The position numbers were made by a program, and so were the translations under genes. This document shows positions 48,015 through 61,557 of a stretch of 64,000 bases of DNA, piece by piece. Source of the stretch: Pempheris klunzingeri. Lineage: Eukaryota > Chordata > Actinopteri > Acropomatiformes > Pempheridae. The DNA is taken from positions 11,401,618 to 11,465,617 of the forward strand of contig NC_092013.1 in NCBI RefSeq assembly GCF_042242105.1, given 5' to 3'. Within the stretch, counting starts at the first letter, position 1, and every line of letters starts with the position of its first letter. The notes beneath the pieces were generated by a model. That model saw nothing but the letters and a program-made list of their open reading frames with translations. It did no database searches and was not told the origin of the DNA.

Positions 48015-51000
48015 ATGAAAAGTGCAGTGGATACTAGTATGATCAAGGAAAACCGATGGAGTATACCCCCCAATGCTCCAGCATGCATGGAGAAGCACCT
48101 GTGCGCGGCGCAGTACAGAGCAGGTAGGTAACAAGGAGAGCTAGCTGAAGGTTAAGCAGGTAAACACGTGGTGCAGCTAGTTGGCTACGATCTGTCTGTT
48201 TACATCTGTACTGATGTGCAAGGCTCCTCTGGTAATTTGGCGAGTATACAGTCCGACAAAATGTGGTATTAACAACATTTTTGTTTAGAAAAGCTGTGCA
48301 GAGCAGCAGCCTAGCGAGGTTTGTTGCAGATGTTGAATTGATGGTGGTTAGATGTTGTTGGTTGGATAATAAGCAAACATGTCAAACAAATGGCATCTTG
48401 CAGTTTAAATATGAGCTATTTTGTGAATTGGATGCAAGTCGAATTGAGTGGCTCGTTTAATGTTATCTGTCAAGGCAGCATTAAGATATAGGTACATTTT
48501 AATTATTTTTTTTAATGTTTTTTTCCTCAATGGCTCCCTTCACAGATGACACTCTGTTGCTCGGTGCCTCCAGCCTCTCTGGCAGGACCTGGCAGGGATC
48601 TGTTTGGATCTACAGTGACCCTACGCAGGCCCCCAATGAGGGACTCTGCAAAGCTGGTGTGCAGACTGAGGCTGGAATCACAGATGTCAAATGGATATCA
48701 GAAAAGGGTGTTGTTGTTGCATCAGACTCGGGTAAGAAGCAGATTCAAAGCCATTATGAATCAAGCACTGGTCTTGAGACTAGAATGATGAAGTGGATTG
48801 TGTTTGACTGGATCCTGTGCAGGTGCCTTGGAGCTCTGGGAACTGGCAGAGGATGAGCGCCTGCTGGTGAATCGCTTCACCAAGCATGATCACGACCACA
48901 TTATGACCACAGTGAGCCCAGTTAGTGGAGCCAGCAGTGCTGTCACTGGCAGCATGGACTGTCGGTAAGGACCCATTTTATGCAGATGCACACAGTTGCA
49001 TGAAGTGTCACTGCAGAGCAGAAGCATGTCGACTGTTTGCTTTAAACATTCAGGACGTTCTTATCACAATGCATCTTTTTCTCATTCTTCACCACAGAAT
49101 TAAAGTCTGGGATCTCAGTCAGGAGACGGCTGTCACTACCTACAGTGGTAAGGGAACATCTCAAAACTGATTTAGGTAGTAGTAACGGGAAATGTGTATA
49201 GAAAAGGCTGTGGGTGTTTGCAGGGCATTTACATTTATGCCATTCATTACAAAGGTGCAGCTAATTGAAATGGGGCAAACAGTTTTTGACTGTGCTTGGG
49301 CTGTGCTGTGTTTCTTTACTTTTGTTTAACTTTGTGTTGAAAGCTTATTAGAAGTTATGGACATTCCCAGTATGAAAATTAGTAAAATAAACACGTTATG
49401 ATATGAAGTATTGGACTGAAGACCGTTTCTTTACCTTACCTTACTTGGTGACTATAAATCATATTCAACTAAAGTTTAAATGCATGAGCAGATTTGAATG
49501 AAATTTGGTTTGTTTTAGCTCTGCCATGGATCGAGGAACGCATGTATCTCTTGGTGCAGGTGTAGAAATTATGACATACTTTGAAAATGTTCATTTTTTC
49601 ATAAATTAACTTACATTAAGAAAATCTTTTTACAAAGTGATTGCATAAAATATATTATGATGATAAAAAAGAAATGAAGATTTTAATTTTAAAGATAGAT
49701 TTATAAAAAAAAGCCCAGAGCTGATCATGTCTCTTAACTTTTCTCTTCCTCCAGTTCACACAGAGCCAGTTAACTGTGTCGCCTGCAGTCCTTCAGACGA
49801 ATCTCTCTTTGTTTCCTGTGGTCAAGTAAGAGACTGATCAACATCTTACATATACATTGTTGTGGCACCATTAATGTGCATATTAACAAGGATCAACTGA
49901 TTTCCTTTTTGGGTTTTAATACAATAAATGTTGCAAATGTATCAACAGGTAGTTCAGCAAATGTAAAAGTGTTTGTTGTTATCATCCATTCCTCAGGATG
50001 GTCGTGTGCTGATGTGGGACAGAAGGAAGCCGAACAAGCCAGCCTCAAGAATAGGTGAGTAGCATGTTCCAGCTTAAACAGCCAGGTTCAGACATTTATG
50101 CCAGGGTGCTGACATTACTGGAATTAATTTGAAGTGTCGAAGCAGCTACCTAGAGATTATTTGTTATCTAACAAGCCTTGATCTTGTGACTGTTGATCCC
50201 AGAATAGTCTTTCTGGGTTATTTAATGGACATGTTTTGTCAAGACATAACTTAGTTCAGTTTATCAGGTACACCAAAGCTAAGACTAATGCGGGGTGATG
50301 CAATCTAGCATCTAATTTTATACTGGCGGGTATTTTTATTATTTTGTCTTCCCCATTTATAACAGTGGGGGTAGGCTATGTAACAGAAACACCCCTCTGT
50401 ATAATGCAATACAGTTCAATAGCACCACAGACTACATCCTCCATATTGACCATACAGTTGAATCTACACCTCTCTAAAACAGTTCCAGTATAAACTGAAC
50501 ATTAAAACCTTCATGAAGTTATTGCAGGACTGTGGTATTGTACTGTATTTGTTTTAGCTAGGTGTGTCTAATAAACTGGAAACTGAGTGTAATCTTTAGT
50601 ATGCATATTTGATTGCTGCCTTTGTTTTTGTCTCAGATTTAGAGTCCCCCAGCTGCTCCCCTACAACTGTAGCTTGGCACCCCCACCACAGAAGCACCAT
50701 TGCTATTGGTACGGCCCAGCAGCAGATAATTGATTGACAGAGATATTAAACTGGCACTACATGCGTTTTTGATCATGCTCATTGTTTCTCAGGTGATGAG
50801 CTGGGCAGAGTGACTGTGAAGGACTTCCTGGGAACAGAGCCCACCCGGGTGGAGAACGTCCACACCCGCAGAGTTAACGGGCTAGCCTTCTCTACACATA
50901 GGTGAGCATAAATCCTAGAATGGTATTATCAGCTCTTACATTGCTCCTCTACAAAATTTGAACACTTTTCCCCCCCCCCATTCCAGTGCCTCTTTGCTTG

Positions 51001-51346
51001 CCTCCATAAGTGATGACTGTTCCCTCGCTGTTTTGGACTCTGAGATGCGAGAAATGTGAGTCTTTGCACTTCATACTAAAACACCCGGTCAATTTCCTGA
51101 ACCATTTAATAAAATAAAAGAATAATAAATAAATAAATGAAAATAAATAAATAAAATTAAATAAAAAAATAAACGTATCATATATTCTTCTTCTGTAGAC
51201 TTAGAGATCGACGACACCAGGACTTTGTCAAAGGTGTGTGCTGGCTCCACGGTGGCTCCAACACTGTCACAACCATAGGATGGGATCACCTTGTGCTTCA
51301 CCACACGGTGGGTCCGACTGCTGGAGCCCTCAACTGCTCCTCTTAG
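48015..51346 (+). CDS. wdr77: Methylosome protein 50 (WD repeat protein 77)
   Basis: WD40 beta-propeller cofactor of the arginine methyltransferase PRMT5; it presents substrates such as Sm proteins and histones H2A/H4 in cytoplasm and nucleus. Ten exons: 48015-48123, 48546-48731, 48823-48964, 49098-49147, 49755-49825, 49997-50054, 50637-50708, 50793-50901, 50987-51055, 51199-51346; 1014 nt, 337 residues, close to the 342 I recall for human. Diagnostic strings: PPNAPACMEKHLCAAQYRA, LLLGASSLSGRTWQGS, GVQTEAGITDVKW, RIKVWDLSQE, SCGQDGRVLMWDRR, SISDDCSLAVLDS, TTIGWDHLVLHHTV. Several repeats end in WD or a WDR/WDL variant. The start ATG at 48015 was chosen because it opens the frame leading into the conserved PPNAPACME block. 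The short tail after the last blade is poorly conserved. No damage is seen. Confidence 0.96.
51107..51177. repeat. AT-rich (AAAT)n low-complexity tract
   Basis: Imperfect AAATA/AAAT units in the last wdr77 intron, close to the final acceptor. Confidence 0.85.
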
Positions 51347-52277
51347 ACCCAACAGATGCCCACACACCTTGGAAGAGCATGGTTTAAAATACCTACTGCC
51401 CCCCCCCATTTTTGAGGGGTGTCCAAGCGTATTTGAAATGCTAAACATGTCAGTCAGGAAATATGGATGTAAGTGTTTGTCATTTAGTACCCCAGATATG
51501 TGCACAATATTTGGACTTTAGCTCTCACTGTCCTGGCCTTGGTTCATTACCACACCACTCTACCATACAGTCTCTCTCTATCCACCTCTTTCTTACTGTA
51601 AAGCATTTCCACATGTAATTACACTTGAGGCAACCTGTTTGCAATGCATAATTTTACATTAAAAATAACTTGAAAGCAAGAGCATTTCTTTGTCTTTCCT
51701 GGACTCAACCTTGTGCTACAACTGCAAAGACTAAGAATAAACTGTAGTCTGAAAGCACCGGGGATGAGAGGATGTGGACATTGTGTTCATGAGGGTTAAT
51801 GCTAAGGTTATATATGATAAACCATTGACCAAAACAGTGTGACTGAGCCAGACCCCATTTGCCCACTGCAGGATAGTGTGTTAGGTGTTCATGTGTGACA
51901 AGCATGGGCTGTCGGCTCAGAAGTTAATGAGATTACATGTGTGATTTTCTCAGTGGCAGGTATGGTGTCATTGCTAATCTGCATGACGTTGTAGATGCCA
52001 TTTAATCATTTTTACTTGGCACCAGCACAACCTGTTCTGGACAATATGATACACTTTGCTAAACGAAAATTGATGTGCCTGAATTCCACTGTGAAGATTC
52101 AAAGCACTGAAACAACAGAACACCAGCAATCAGGCCACAATAATGGATTGTTTGTTCATCATCTGTTAGTCAACTTAAAACAGTTTTGGTAAATTCTAAT
52201 TACCAGTATCATCAAATGATGATAATAATACTGAAACTGGGGCTGAAACTCTTCTTGAATACTGTAAGAGCATGTCA

Positions 52278-52283
52278 AATAAA
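52278..52283 (+). terminator. wdr77: Possible polyadenylation signal of wdr77
   Basis: AATAAA about 930 bp after the stop. An earlier, shorter 3' UTR using a variant signal is possible. Confidence 0.4.
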
Positions 52284-52506
52284 AGATATCAATGTTATTT
52301 GAGATTTTACAGATTAAAGTCTTTGGTGCTTCACTATTCTTTTTCTTAATTTATTATATAAACTAGAGTACAACTTTGTCATGCCATTTTAAATTCTGTT
52401 TCATATGCACACCTGAAAATACCATTTAGGTGTACTATCCAAAGCGCTTAAAACTGCACAAAAAAAACTCGAGGACATTTATTAAATTGTGAAATTACTG
52501 CTTGGA

Positions 52507-52512
52507 TTTATT
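52507..52512 (-). terminator. Possible polyadenylation signal of the C6orf132 homologue
   Basis: AATAAA on the minus strand about 900 bp after the stop, about 225 bp from the candidate wdr77 signal. Confidence 0.4.
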
Positions 52513-53407
52513 TTCGGGAGTTTTAGGGAGTTGTTGGACAACATTTAGTGTAGATAAACATCTGTTTAAAAAACGTTATAATCAATGTTTTAAATATTTT
52601 GATTATACAACCATGGCATGTACACAAAACTACATCTTACAATGTCTAAGTTCTTTTTTTAATCTTATACAAACTGATATATACAACATAACGTGTAAAT
52701 CCTTTCCTAGAACAATAAATATGAGAAACAATCCTATTGAGGGATGAACACACTCTGGCACTTGTTTGAATTAACTTTGTTCCAATGGACCCTCCATAAT
52801 GTACATGTAACAGCAACAGAGCATTTTAGTGATGGGACATGAAATTACAGCATGAACCATAACAATTACATTGTACATTATTATTGTATTTTACATTCAA
52901 GATTAGAAATAAGTTTGTTAAAGACTTCACACTCAACAAATGACTGAATAATGTCGATTCTTTTTCACTCAGCATACACTTTACAGCTGTGGATAACTTA
53001 AGGGTAAGACATTTTATTTAAAAAAATAAAATGACAATTATCTTAATATTACCCATGTGGCACTGAGACTGATTAAAAGCTTTAGTTAAAAGGGCAAGAT
53101 AGGCAACATAAACCTCTACACACAACAGCAGCAGCAAAAGAAACCAACAAATATAAAAACAGAAAACACTATTTGACAGTGGTAGTTTGTTCGCCACAGA
53201 TTAAGCATTACATTCAGACTTTCTCCTTCAGAGCTGGGCAGAACGTTGTTATTCGTAACATATTTGCCAGCCACATTTCTGTAACTCATCTGCTCAAAGT
53301 GCTTTTTCCCCCAATTGTACAAATTCATTCTGATGCAAAAATCACATTATCCAATCACATGCAATGTGTGCCAAGCAGAAGAACACCCCTCTCATTTACA
53401 CATCTAA

Positions 53408-56400
53408 CTAGGAATCCCCTTTACTAACTAGAGTAATAGGCTGTTTGGTTCCAGGCCGAACTGTGAAGGTCATACCATGCTGATGTTTTGACTGCAGCCC
53501 ATTGCTGAAAACAAGAACAGATTGATGACTATAAGTGGGAACTGAACACAAATGCTGAGCTTATTGACTCAAAAATTGAAAGTGTCATATTTGAGCAGTG
53601 GAAGTCTTACCTGGAGGGAACTTTGTTTGAGAAACTCTCCTGGTATTTTTTGATCACTTTACCCTCCAGCTCCCGCATGTCCAGGGTAGCTGCTTTGTTG
53701 ACCACAGGATAATTCTTGCTCTGTGGTGTGGTTCTTGGGACAACAGGAACCTTATTGTCCTCGTCAGACAAGGGGCCACCCCAGTCATCAGAGCTGGACT
53801 GTGCCTCGTTCACTGGGGCCATTTTGTGGTCCATTTCCAACATCTTCTTTTGTAAGATGCTCAGGAGTGTGGCCTGACTGGGCGAAAGGGTGGATGGTGG
53901 CTGAGAAATGGCCACCGTGGGTTTTGTCTGGACTTGCAGCTTTGGTTTGACATCAATGTTGAGAGGTGGTAGTTTGGGAGCTGCTGGGGGTTTAGGTTTT
54001 GGAGGAGGAGGAGGAGGAGGAGGAGGAGATGGAGTTTGAGGCGGAGGGAGAGGGCTTGAGGTAGGTGTAGGGGCCTTTTTCATAGGAGGGTCAGGTGGAG
54101 GGTTGGAAGGAGGGGGTCCCATAAGCTCTTCTAAATCATCAAACTCTGGCGGTGGAGGGAGTAATGGCATATTTAACTCCTCTTTATTATCCTCATGCTG
54201 TGCGGATTGAGAGTTGGTGGGACTTTGTGCCAACAAGGTGGTCATACTTGGGGATGAAGCCGTCCAACTGAGAGCTGGACTGTTAGATGACATCTGGTCC
54301 TTGACCAGTGTAGGACTGCTGGATTTTTCTGTGATCTGAATTGTTTGTTCCACCGGACTAACAGACATTGGACTATCCTGTGTTGTATCTTGAGATGTTA
54401 GAGAAGAGGATGAGCTGGACCTTGGGGTGACGACAAAGGAATTGGGACTCGTGTCACTTGGTTGAATGCTGGCACAAGGCTGCTCAGTCTTCTTGGCACT
54501 GTTTTCCCGAGACAGAGAGTGAGTCGATCTGTGTTTCTCTCTTTGTTTGGCCGCCATTAAAAGAGCCAGTGGGGAAGCTACAGGTCCCTCTCGTGCCTTG
54601 TTGGTTTCACTACTCTTCAGGGTGCGCAGTTTATGATCTAATATTGGACTGAATTTGTGACTTTGACTTGGAGATCCTTCTTGTTTGTCTTTGCTAGACT
54701 CTGAATTCACCTCAGTACTGTTGTCTTTCTGAAGCTGTGGCGATGTCTGATGTGGTATTCCGAGAGGTTTGCCTATTTCTGGGGGTCCTGAAACTGTCCC
54801 TGTTTTAGCCTCCTTGTTTGACTCAGGCAGAAGTGATTGAGGGGGCTGAGTAATTTGCAAGCTGTCTTTCAGCTCCTGTACATCTTTGGAGACTGGTTTA
54901 GATGGTGTAGCCACTTTAGGGGCTTTCCCATCCACCTGGACAAGCACTGGGACAGATGTGACAGAGCCAGAGTCTTCTAGGAGTAGCATCTGCTTGGGTC
55001 TTGTGTCATGATTGTCATACCCGCTAAGAATTGAGGTCTGAGGAACACTGTACAGTTTTGCTGTGTTTTGGGGATTAAAGGTGGACAGTGTGGGTGTCTG
55101 CACAGAGGAAGGTGGTACAGGAGTCTGTGGTGGGGAGTCTAAATTGGACATAGAGGACAGTCTAATGGGTTTGGGAGGTGGTGCCTTGTAAGTTTTGTGT
55201 TGCCTTTCAGCAGGAGGCTGTGGTGGGGCAAATTTTGGATGTTCAGGAACATTGTCAGGTGGTGGACAAGAAATGGGTATGGATGATGTAGAGCCACTTG
55301 AGCTAGTAGATGGAGGCTTTGGCGGAGCCCTTGGTGGTGGTTTTAAGAAGGTTACGTCTTCCTCCTCCATGGAGGGTGCAAGTGAAGGAAGTTTTGGAGC
55401 GGTCATGGATGGAGGCTGAAGGACCGCCAGGTCTGGACTGTTCAGGTCACCCATGAAGTCTGGTGGAGGAGGGATAAAAGTCTCTGGTGGAGGTGGAGGT
55501 GGAGGTGCCATAGATGGAGGAGGAGGAACAAATATTTCCCCCTCCACAAGGTCAGGCACAGATATAACAGACCCATTGAGCAACTGATTTCCACCAACTA
55601 TGGAATAAAAGAAGAGACAGAATAAGTAAAATTCAGTCCTGTTATTCACTGTGGAGCAGGAACACCTATAATATTTAACATGTGTTGCTGTCCTATGTTT
55701 CAAATATTTACATATTGTAGAGGTATTCAGAACTATGTGAGAAATGTTAAGTATGTCAGTAAGTTAAAGAAAGTACAATAAAATTTCTAGATTGATTCTG
55801 GATATGATCAGGTGCTTCCATCCTACATTAACAAAGTCACATTTACTAAAAAGCAGATATCTTAAAAAGAATAACATAAAAAGTAAAGAATCAACACATG
55901 CATGCTGAAATGAAATCTAGAGTTCAAAGCCTGATAAACAAGTACTGATAATCTTACATAGATTTTGAAATGAATGATATCCACTTCTTTCTAAAAATAC
56001 AAACACTCCCCTTCAGTAAATATGCTTGCCATCTGGTATGGCTGTTTGGACACATTCAAGAGGGCTATTGAGCAATTGCCTGGACAAACATTTACCTGCC
56101 CTGCATTTTCAACCCTTTATGCAGACATTCTGATTTCTGTGATCCATCTCTTGAGTCGTAAAGGCACCACAAATGATCTGGGTTCTTCAGAGTGTAAATA
56201 ATGGAATTGTAAGTTAAATTTAAAAGTGCACATTTGAGGTAGGTAGACACTCACTTGAACCGTTGGTCTTTGGACCATTGACAGTGGGGAGGACGGGGAC
56301 TTTTGGTGTTGGGACGGCATATCCTTGAAAACTGTCAAAACTTGGAGACTGTGGGGAAAAAAACATCATACTGTTTATATTTCAACATCTGAGACACAAG

Positions 56401-59400
56401 AAACAAAGCAAGGTTCAAGAACATCGGCAAACATGAGATTAACCCTACATCCTGTTCTAGAGGAGCTGAAAAGGTTTTTTTGTTTTCTTTTTTTTTTTAC
56501 TGGTAAGTATTCACTCTCGGAGTGAACTAACCAGTTCTCCACTAATGCAGCTCTCAGTGTTCCTCAACAACAAAATGTCAAACAATTAAAATGTCCAATA
56601 CTTGTTCCTTTATAACCATCATTCGGTTGAAAGTTGCTGCCAAATAATCAGGTCTTGGTATTATGATGAATGTATGGTAGTTCACAAATTTTAAGTTTAT
56701 TCGCAAATAATTTTCATTGGAAAAAAAGAACTGCAGTGAATATAACATATTGTGTTCTGACAGAAAATAAAACTCATCCTTTTATGACAATTAACAATTC
56801 TGTAACATTCATGAATTTGTGATGTCTACCACCAAATAGTGCTTTTTTTTTGGGCTATTTCATACATTTTTCCATGACTTAACTATAGGTGGAGGTTTCT
56901 AAAGGATTAAGTTTGTACACCACACTTTCACATACCTCATTTATGAGGAACACTTGGTGAATCAGAGGATACACCTATTTATTCTTCACATTGTCTAGTG
57001 TCAAAACTGGGCCTGGCTGAGAAAATCACAGGCTGTCTCGTGTGCGTGTGTGTGAGATTTGCTGTTCTCTTCACGGCCCAAACGCCACCAAAAATAAACA
57101 CAGACTGTGTTGACGCAATACAAGTCTATGAGAGTTAATCATGTATATGTCCTTTGAAAGGGCAAAAAAAAAATCATTGTGGCAACACAAAACATATTTT
57201 TACTGCCACACCTCTTTGCATTATTATGCTGCAGGCTCTTTAAGTAATTCGCTAATGCAATTAAGTAAGAAGCTCACACCAGTTCCACTTCAAAAAGTCT
57301 TCAGAAAGCTAGTAATGAATTAGGATCTAACAGTTACTGGGATACTGTTTTTCAGCCCTTAAAATGCTGGTTTGTGTACATGTAATACAGATTATCAAAT
57401 TATCAAATTCCAGACAAACAGATGATGTTCTTATACATACAAAGAATAAAACTGGCCTTATTTACTTTATTCAGCCATTAATCATCATCTAAAACAAAGT
57501 CAGACAGATGTCAGTTTCAGACAGCTGTGGCCTTAGAGAGAAAGATATTTGAGATTAAAATAAATATCCTGGTATCACACCTTGCAAGATGCTAATAATC
57601 GAAGGACACTTAATATGGCTTCTTGGAAAGGCATGAGCGCTGCACCAGAGACTGAGGGCGTGTCAGTATAGAGGGCGCACGATTTGTTTTCACCAGTTTG
57701 ATTTCGTGTGTTTGTTCCCTGCACTGTGACTCACTTTCATCTGCTGCAGCAGTCTGAGCTGTCCTGCTCATGTGCTGCTGGGTGTGGCACAGTCAACGCA
57801 TGCCACAGACACATTCACAGAACACTCCCCAACACTGAGGTGTGTGAACCAGAGCAGAGATGAGCTTTTTATTTATATCTGCACCATGGCAATATAATGG
57901 GAGGTCACACAGGCTACTGATGCAGTGCTATGGGTAAAAGTGAGTCTTCACCAACCACTTAAAAATGAAAACTTGCATATTAGAAATAAAACAATATGTT
58001 AATATATTGGGATATCTACACAAAAAAGTCCTGTGATCTTTTAAGCCAAGTACCAAAACCAGAATATGAGAATACTCCATTGCATGTAAAATTCTTACAT
58101 TCGAAATCCAACTTCAGTAAAAGTATCATCAGCAAAATGTACTTTGATTATCCAAAGAAAAAGTGCTTATTACGCTGCAGCCAACAAGAGAGTTATACTG
58201 TATGTAATGGACCACAGCTGGACTATTTTTTAATGAAGGCCACAAGTCAAAAAGGTTGGGGATCACTAGTTTAATCTTTAATAATGTACAAGCTGATATG
58301 TTTTCTTATTGTGAAATCTAAAAAAGTAGTCAGTATCTGAAGCTTTCAGGTAAATATAATGGGGTAAAAAATACAATATTTCCCTCTGAAATGTAGTGGA
58401 GTAGATGTAGCATCAAACATAGGAACAAGTAACTCAAAATTGTACTCCCCCACTAGTGATACATTATCAGCACAATGGCACCAAGTATAGCTGTTAGTAT
58501 AAGTTTTTTTCAGTATCTAAAATTTTCAGTTTTAAAATTGTATGAATCAGAGGGCACTGAATGTATAAAGCTCTGTACTGTTTCTGAACTTCTGTTGTCT
58601 AACAGTATGTTACGTAATGCACCTAATATCATATTGTGAGTTGTGTCATCTTTGGCAGTTACATTGTGAATCATTTCAAGACAAACGTCAGTGTTAACAC
58701 TCCCACATGAGGACATGTTACACTAATTTGAAGGAAGAGTCACCAAACAGACACAAACACCTCCAAACTACACCAATGCTCAACCAATAAAATTACAAAT
58801 GACTGACTAGAAAGCACTTTGTATTATGCAGTACCCAACATAGTCCATCTCTCAGATTCATTTAAGCTGACCCACATTCAAACACTCTTTACCAGTCAAA
58901 CACTAAACTGCCCTTTATCAGACAACGTGCTTGTGCTAGGCTCTTCAGATACGAGGCTAGGGATGAGGTAATCCCTCAATAGCAGGTAAACGACAGGGTG
59001 GAGACGTGTCCGGGCACATATCTTATCCAATATCAGAAACGCAGTAATAAATCTGAATATCTGTAGTGTGAAGCTGATTAAGCTTTGCTGGGGTTAGTAC
59101 TCACAGTGTGATGTTTGACGGTGGGTCTGGCCCGCACACTGGCAGTTCCTGACTCGGGGATTGCTGATGACTCCAGCGACAGCTCCACATTGTCTGAGGA
59201 AATAAAAAGCAAACATTTCCATCAGATATTTTTCTATTTAAAGGAACAATAAACACATCATTGCTGACTCACATTATACAGTATCTAAGATCATGCCTAG
59301 CTTCTTTCAGGAGAACATTTGTTCATTCTGGTCATTGTTGAGGTAATGAGATACTCTAAGCACCAAAGTGGCCTTTTAGTTGTTGTCAGTCAGCCTAATG

Positions 59401-61557
59401 ATACAAGGTGTGATCCCATGTGCTGTTTTGTTGTTGACAACTTAATAGTCCTGGGCAGCTGAACAGAGGACTGTGATCTTTACTTATACCTCACCATTGT
59501 GTTGGAGTGAAAGCGTAGTTATGGTGGCTACTGAGGCTAATCACTACAACACAACTTGTAGAATGAGACACAATAATGTTATTCATATTCCCAAATACAG
59601 ATAGTTTATCATAAGTGGATCTTGGCTTGGAGTGATATCAGGAGTTAAACATTTCTTGGGATGAATTTAGGTTGAATTAATGGAGTTGTGGATGTTTTCA
59701 TCCTCTCCAAAACAACTGGCTACACATGTCAGATAAACATCGACATTTTACACATTGTTTTGCACGGCATAGTGATCCTGCATTTTGAAGACAAAGTGAA
59801 AAGAGATATTTATATAATTCTTCTAATGCTAAAGGAAAATCTGACAGGCTTGGACACAGGTGAGTTGAATACTGCTTCTGCATACAACTTAAGATGCAAA
59901 AGTAGAAACAATTACTGAGCGGGACAGCTGTCAAACCATTCTGCTAAACTATTAGATATTATCGGAGGTCACTGGGAAGTCGTTCGTTGGAAGTCGTACA
60001 TTCCTTTGCTGTTCATTCTGGCGTCAGTCGTCTTGTTTGTCCAATGAGTGACTGATGAAAGAAACTTGTCACTGAGTCTTCATGTTCTGTCAGCCTTCTA
60101 TAACAACACTTTTCACTGGGGAAAGCAAAGTGTTTTTGCTCTACTCACTAAGTATCACGCTGTCCCTATGATGTCCATGCACTTTAGATCAAAGATATGT
60201 CATCAGTACAAAAAAAAACTGAGGGATTAACTCAACATGAACAACTCCAGAAAGAATTACATGTTGGTGTTAAACCAGTCCAACCAAATAATTGGTTTCC
60301 CTGTTGTGCCCGATTTAAATAGACAAATCTCTCATGTTGCGACTTTGCATAGCTCGTGTTTCCTGCTCTCGAAAATCAAATAGAACTAATGTCACGTAGA
60401 GCTGAGCAGTTCACATCAGCATGAGAGAGTAGAAACTGTCTGGGATTTGTGTTACCCTAATATCATGGTGCAGCTCTGGAGCTTTATTTAAGGCAGCTTT
60501 ACATCTAAGCCATATAACTGTATTATTTAACTTTTTAACGTTTTTGTGATTGGATGCTTCACACTTTGCTCTTGTAGTTTGGCCAGAAGAATCTCATGGT
60601 CCTCAGTAGTGGTAATAGTATGTATTATACTATTGTCTTATAGCGATGATAATTCTTCAGTTTGTTGTATAGCTGACTCATATTAACATAAAACTACAGT
60701 AAAACTGTGTCCAAATAGGCCGCAACCATAACAAATCTACTTAAAGCAGCTGTGGCAGCTTCAAGTATTCATTTACAACAATTTTCCCACTTGGCTGGAG
60801 TTTCTGGAGATGTCTGTCAGCTGCAGATAAACCACAATCCATTATTTCCTTAAAGCTCTGTGAAGCCAACACAACACTACACCTGAGGTGAGCACAATTA
60901 GTGGAGGACAGAGGACGGATCAGTGGCTATGGAGCCAGATAGGCAAGGTCACCCAGATTTACCAAGAAGGGGACATTTACATGTGGGAACAGGTTTTTCA
61001 TGGATGAATCACATTCCTCTCATGACACCCAGCTGCTGTCATTACAGCCACTAAAACTGAGATTTCCCTCATCATTTTACTATAACATAAACTGTACAAT
61101 AATTCTCACCCCACTTCACTTCACCCTGTTGTTGTTGTCTCTGTAATTACTATTATTTTTTTTTACTATTTTTTTGTGTACATAGGTCTTTACCACTGTA
61201 TATATTATATTATATTCTGCTATTTAATTTTTCTAATTCTTAACTGTGTGCTTTTATTTTTTTTGTCTGTCCCTTTGAGCTGCTGTAACAGCAAAGTTTC
61301 CCCACTGAGGGATCAATAAATAAATAAATATCTTATATCTTATATCAGCTGTTATGAAGTCTACATACTGGGCTTTAACACTTCAGTCCATGTCAACACC
61401 TGGTACAAAGGTCGTGTTATTCTTCAGCAAATAAGAAAAACTTCTTCTCCTCACGGGCCCTGTGAGCAGCCTACTCACCCATGTCCTTGATTTTGATATT
61501 GGTGTCGAAAAGAGACTGGTTCTTCCGCCCCCAAAAATTCAACGCACCCCTCTTCAT
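53408..61557 (-). CDS. C6orf132 homologue, proline-rich uncharacterised protein
   Basis: Five coding exons in transcript order: 61557-61479, 59193-59105, 56348-56255, 55597-53611, 53504-53408; 2346 nt, 781 residues. Function is unknown in the family. The link to human C6orf132 rests on short collinear blocks (recalled, not searched): ESGTASVRARPTVK (human ESGTATLKARPRVR), YAVPTPKVP (LAVPTPSVP), SPLALLMAAKQREKHR (SPMALLLAARQR), SPNSFVVTPR (TPNSFTVVPK), LPPPPEFDDLEE, and the C-terminus MTFTVRPGTKQPI (NTFTVRPGTRHPI). The rest is low-complexity Pro/Ser/Thr, with PPPPPPP runs at about 54005-54030 and 55480-55530. Such runs can bind SH3, WW or EVH1 domains. No membrane segment or enzyme motif. The start MKRGALNFWGRKNQSLFD is short and basic. 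Much shorter than the human protein. Convergent with wdr77. Confidence 0.85.
56349..59104 (-). other. Intron 2 of the C6orf132 homologue
   Basis: A 2.76-kb intron, AT-rich, holding a composite repeat (58040-58460, listed separately). No extra exon was recognised; the short ORFs are unsupported. Confidence 0.5.
58040..58460. repeat. Composite teleost repeat (AATACTCCATT...AAAAGTA family)
   Basis: AGAATACTCCATTGCATGTA, TTCAGTAAAAGTATCATCAG, CAAAATGTACTTTGATTATC, then after a gap TTTCCCTCTGAAATGTAGTG and GTAACTCAAAATTGTACT. These are blocks of one of the commonest repeats in percomorph genomes. Near 58245 the sequence AAAAGGTTGGGGATCACTAG looks like the end of a different element inserted within it. 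Confidence 0.6.
59194..61478 (-). other. Intron 1 of the C6orf132 homologue
   Basis: Non-coding apart from a retroelement fragment at its upstream end (61130-61345). No conserved exon was seen; the 60-78 residue ORFs near 59.7 kb occur on both strands and lack domains. Confidence 0.5.
61130..61345 (+). repeat. LINE 3' end (GCTGTAACA...GGGATCAATAAA family)
   Basis: TTTGAGCTGCTGTAACAGCA, AAGTTTCCCCACTGAGGGAT and CAATAAATAAATA followed by ATCTTATATCTTATATC. This is the familiar 3' end of a fish LINE, ending in short target-like tandem units. Confidence 0.65.

Larger units (their letters stand above)
51347..53407. other. Convergent 3' UTRs of wdr77 and the C6orf132 homologue
   Basis: No coding exon. 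The left part is probably the wdr77 3' UTR and the right part the 3' UTR of the minus-strand gene. Confidence 0.5.

Noticed and set aside
58510-58716. 68-residue minus-strand ORF in the C6orf132-homologue intron
   Set aside because: No domain, no splice context that fits the gene, and close to repeat sequence.
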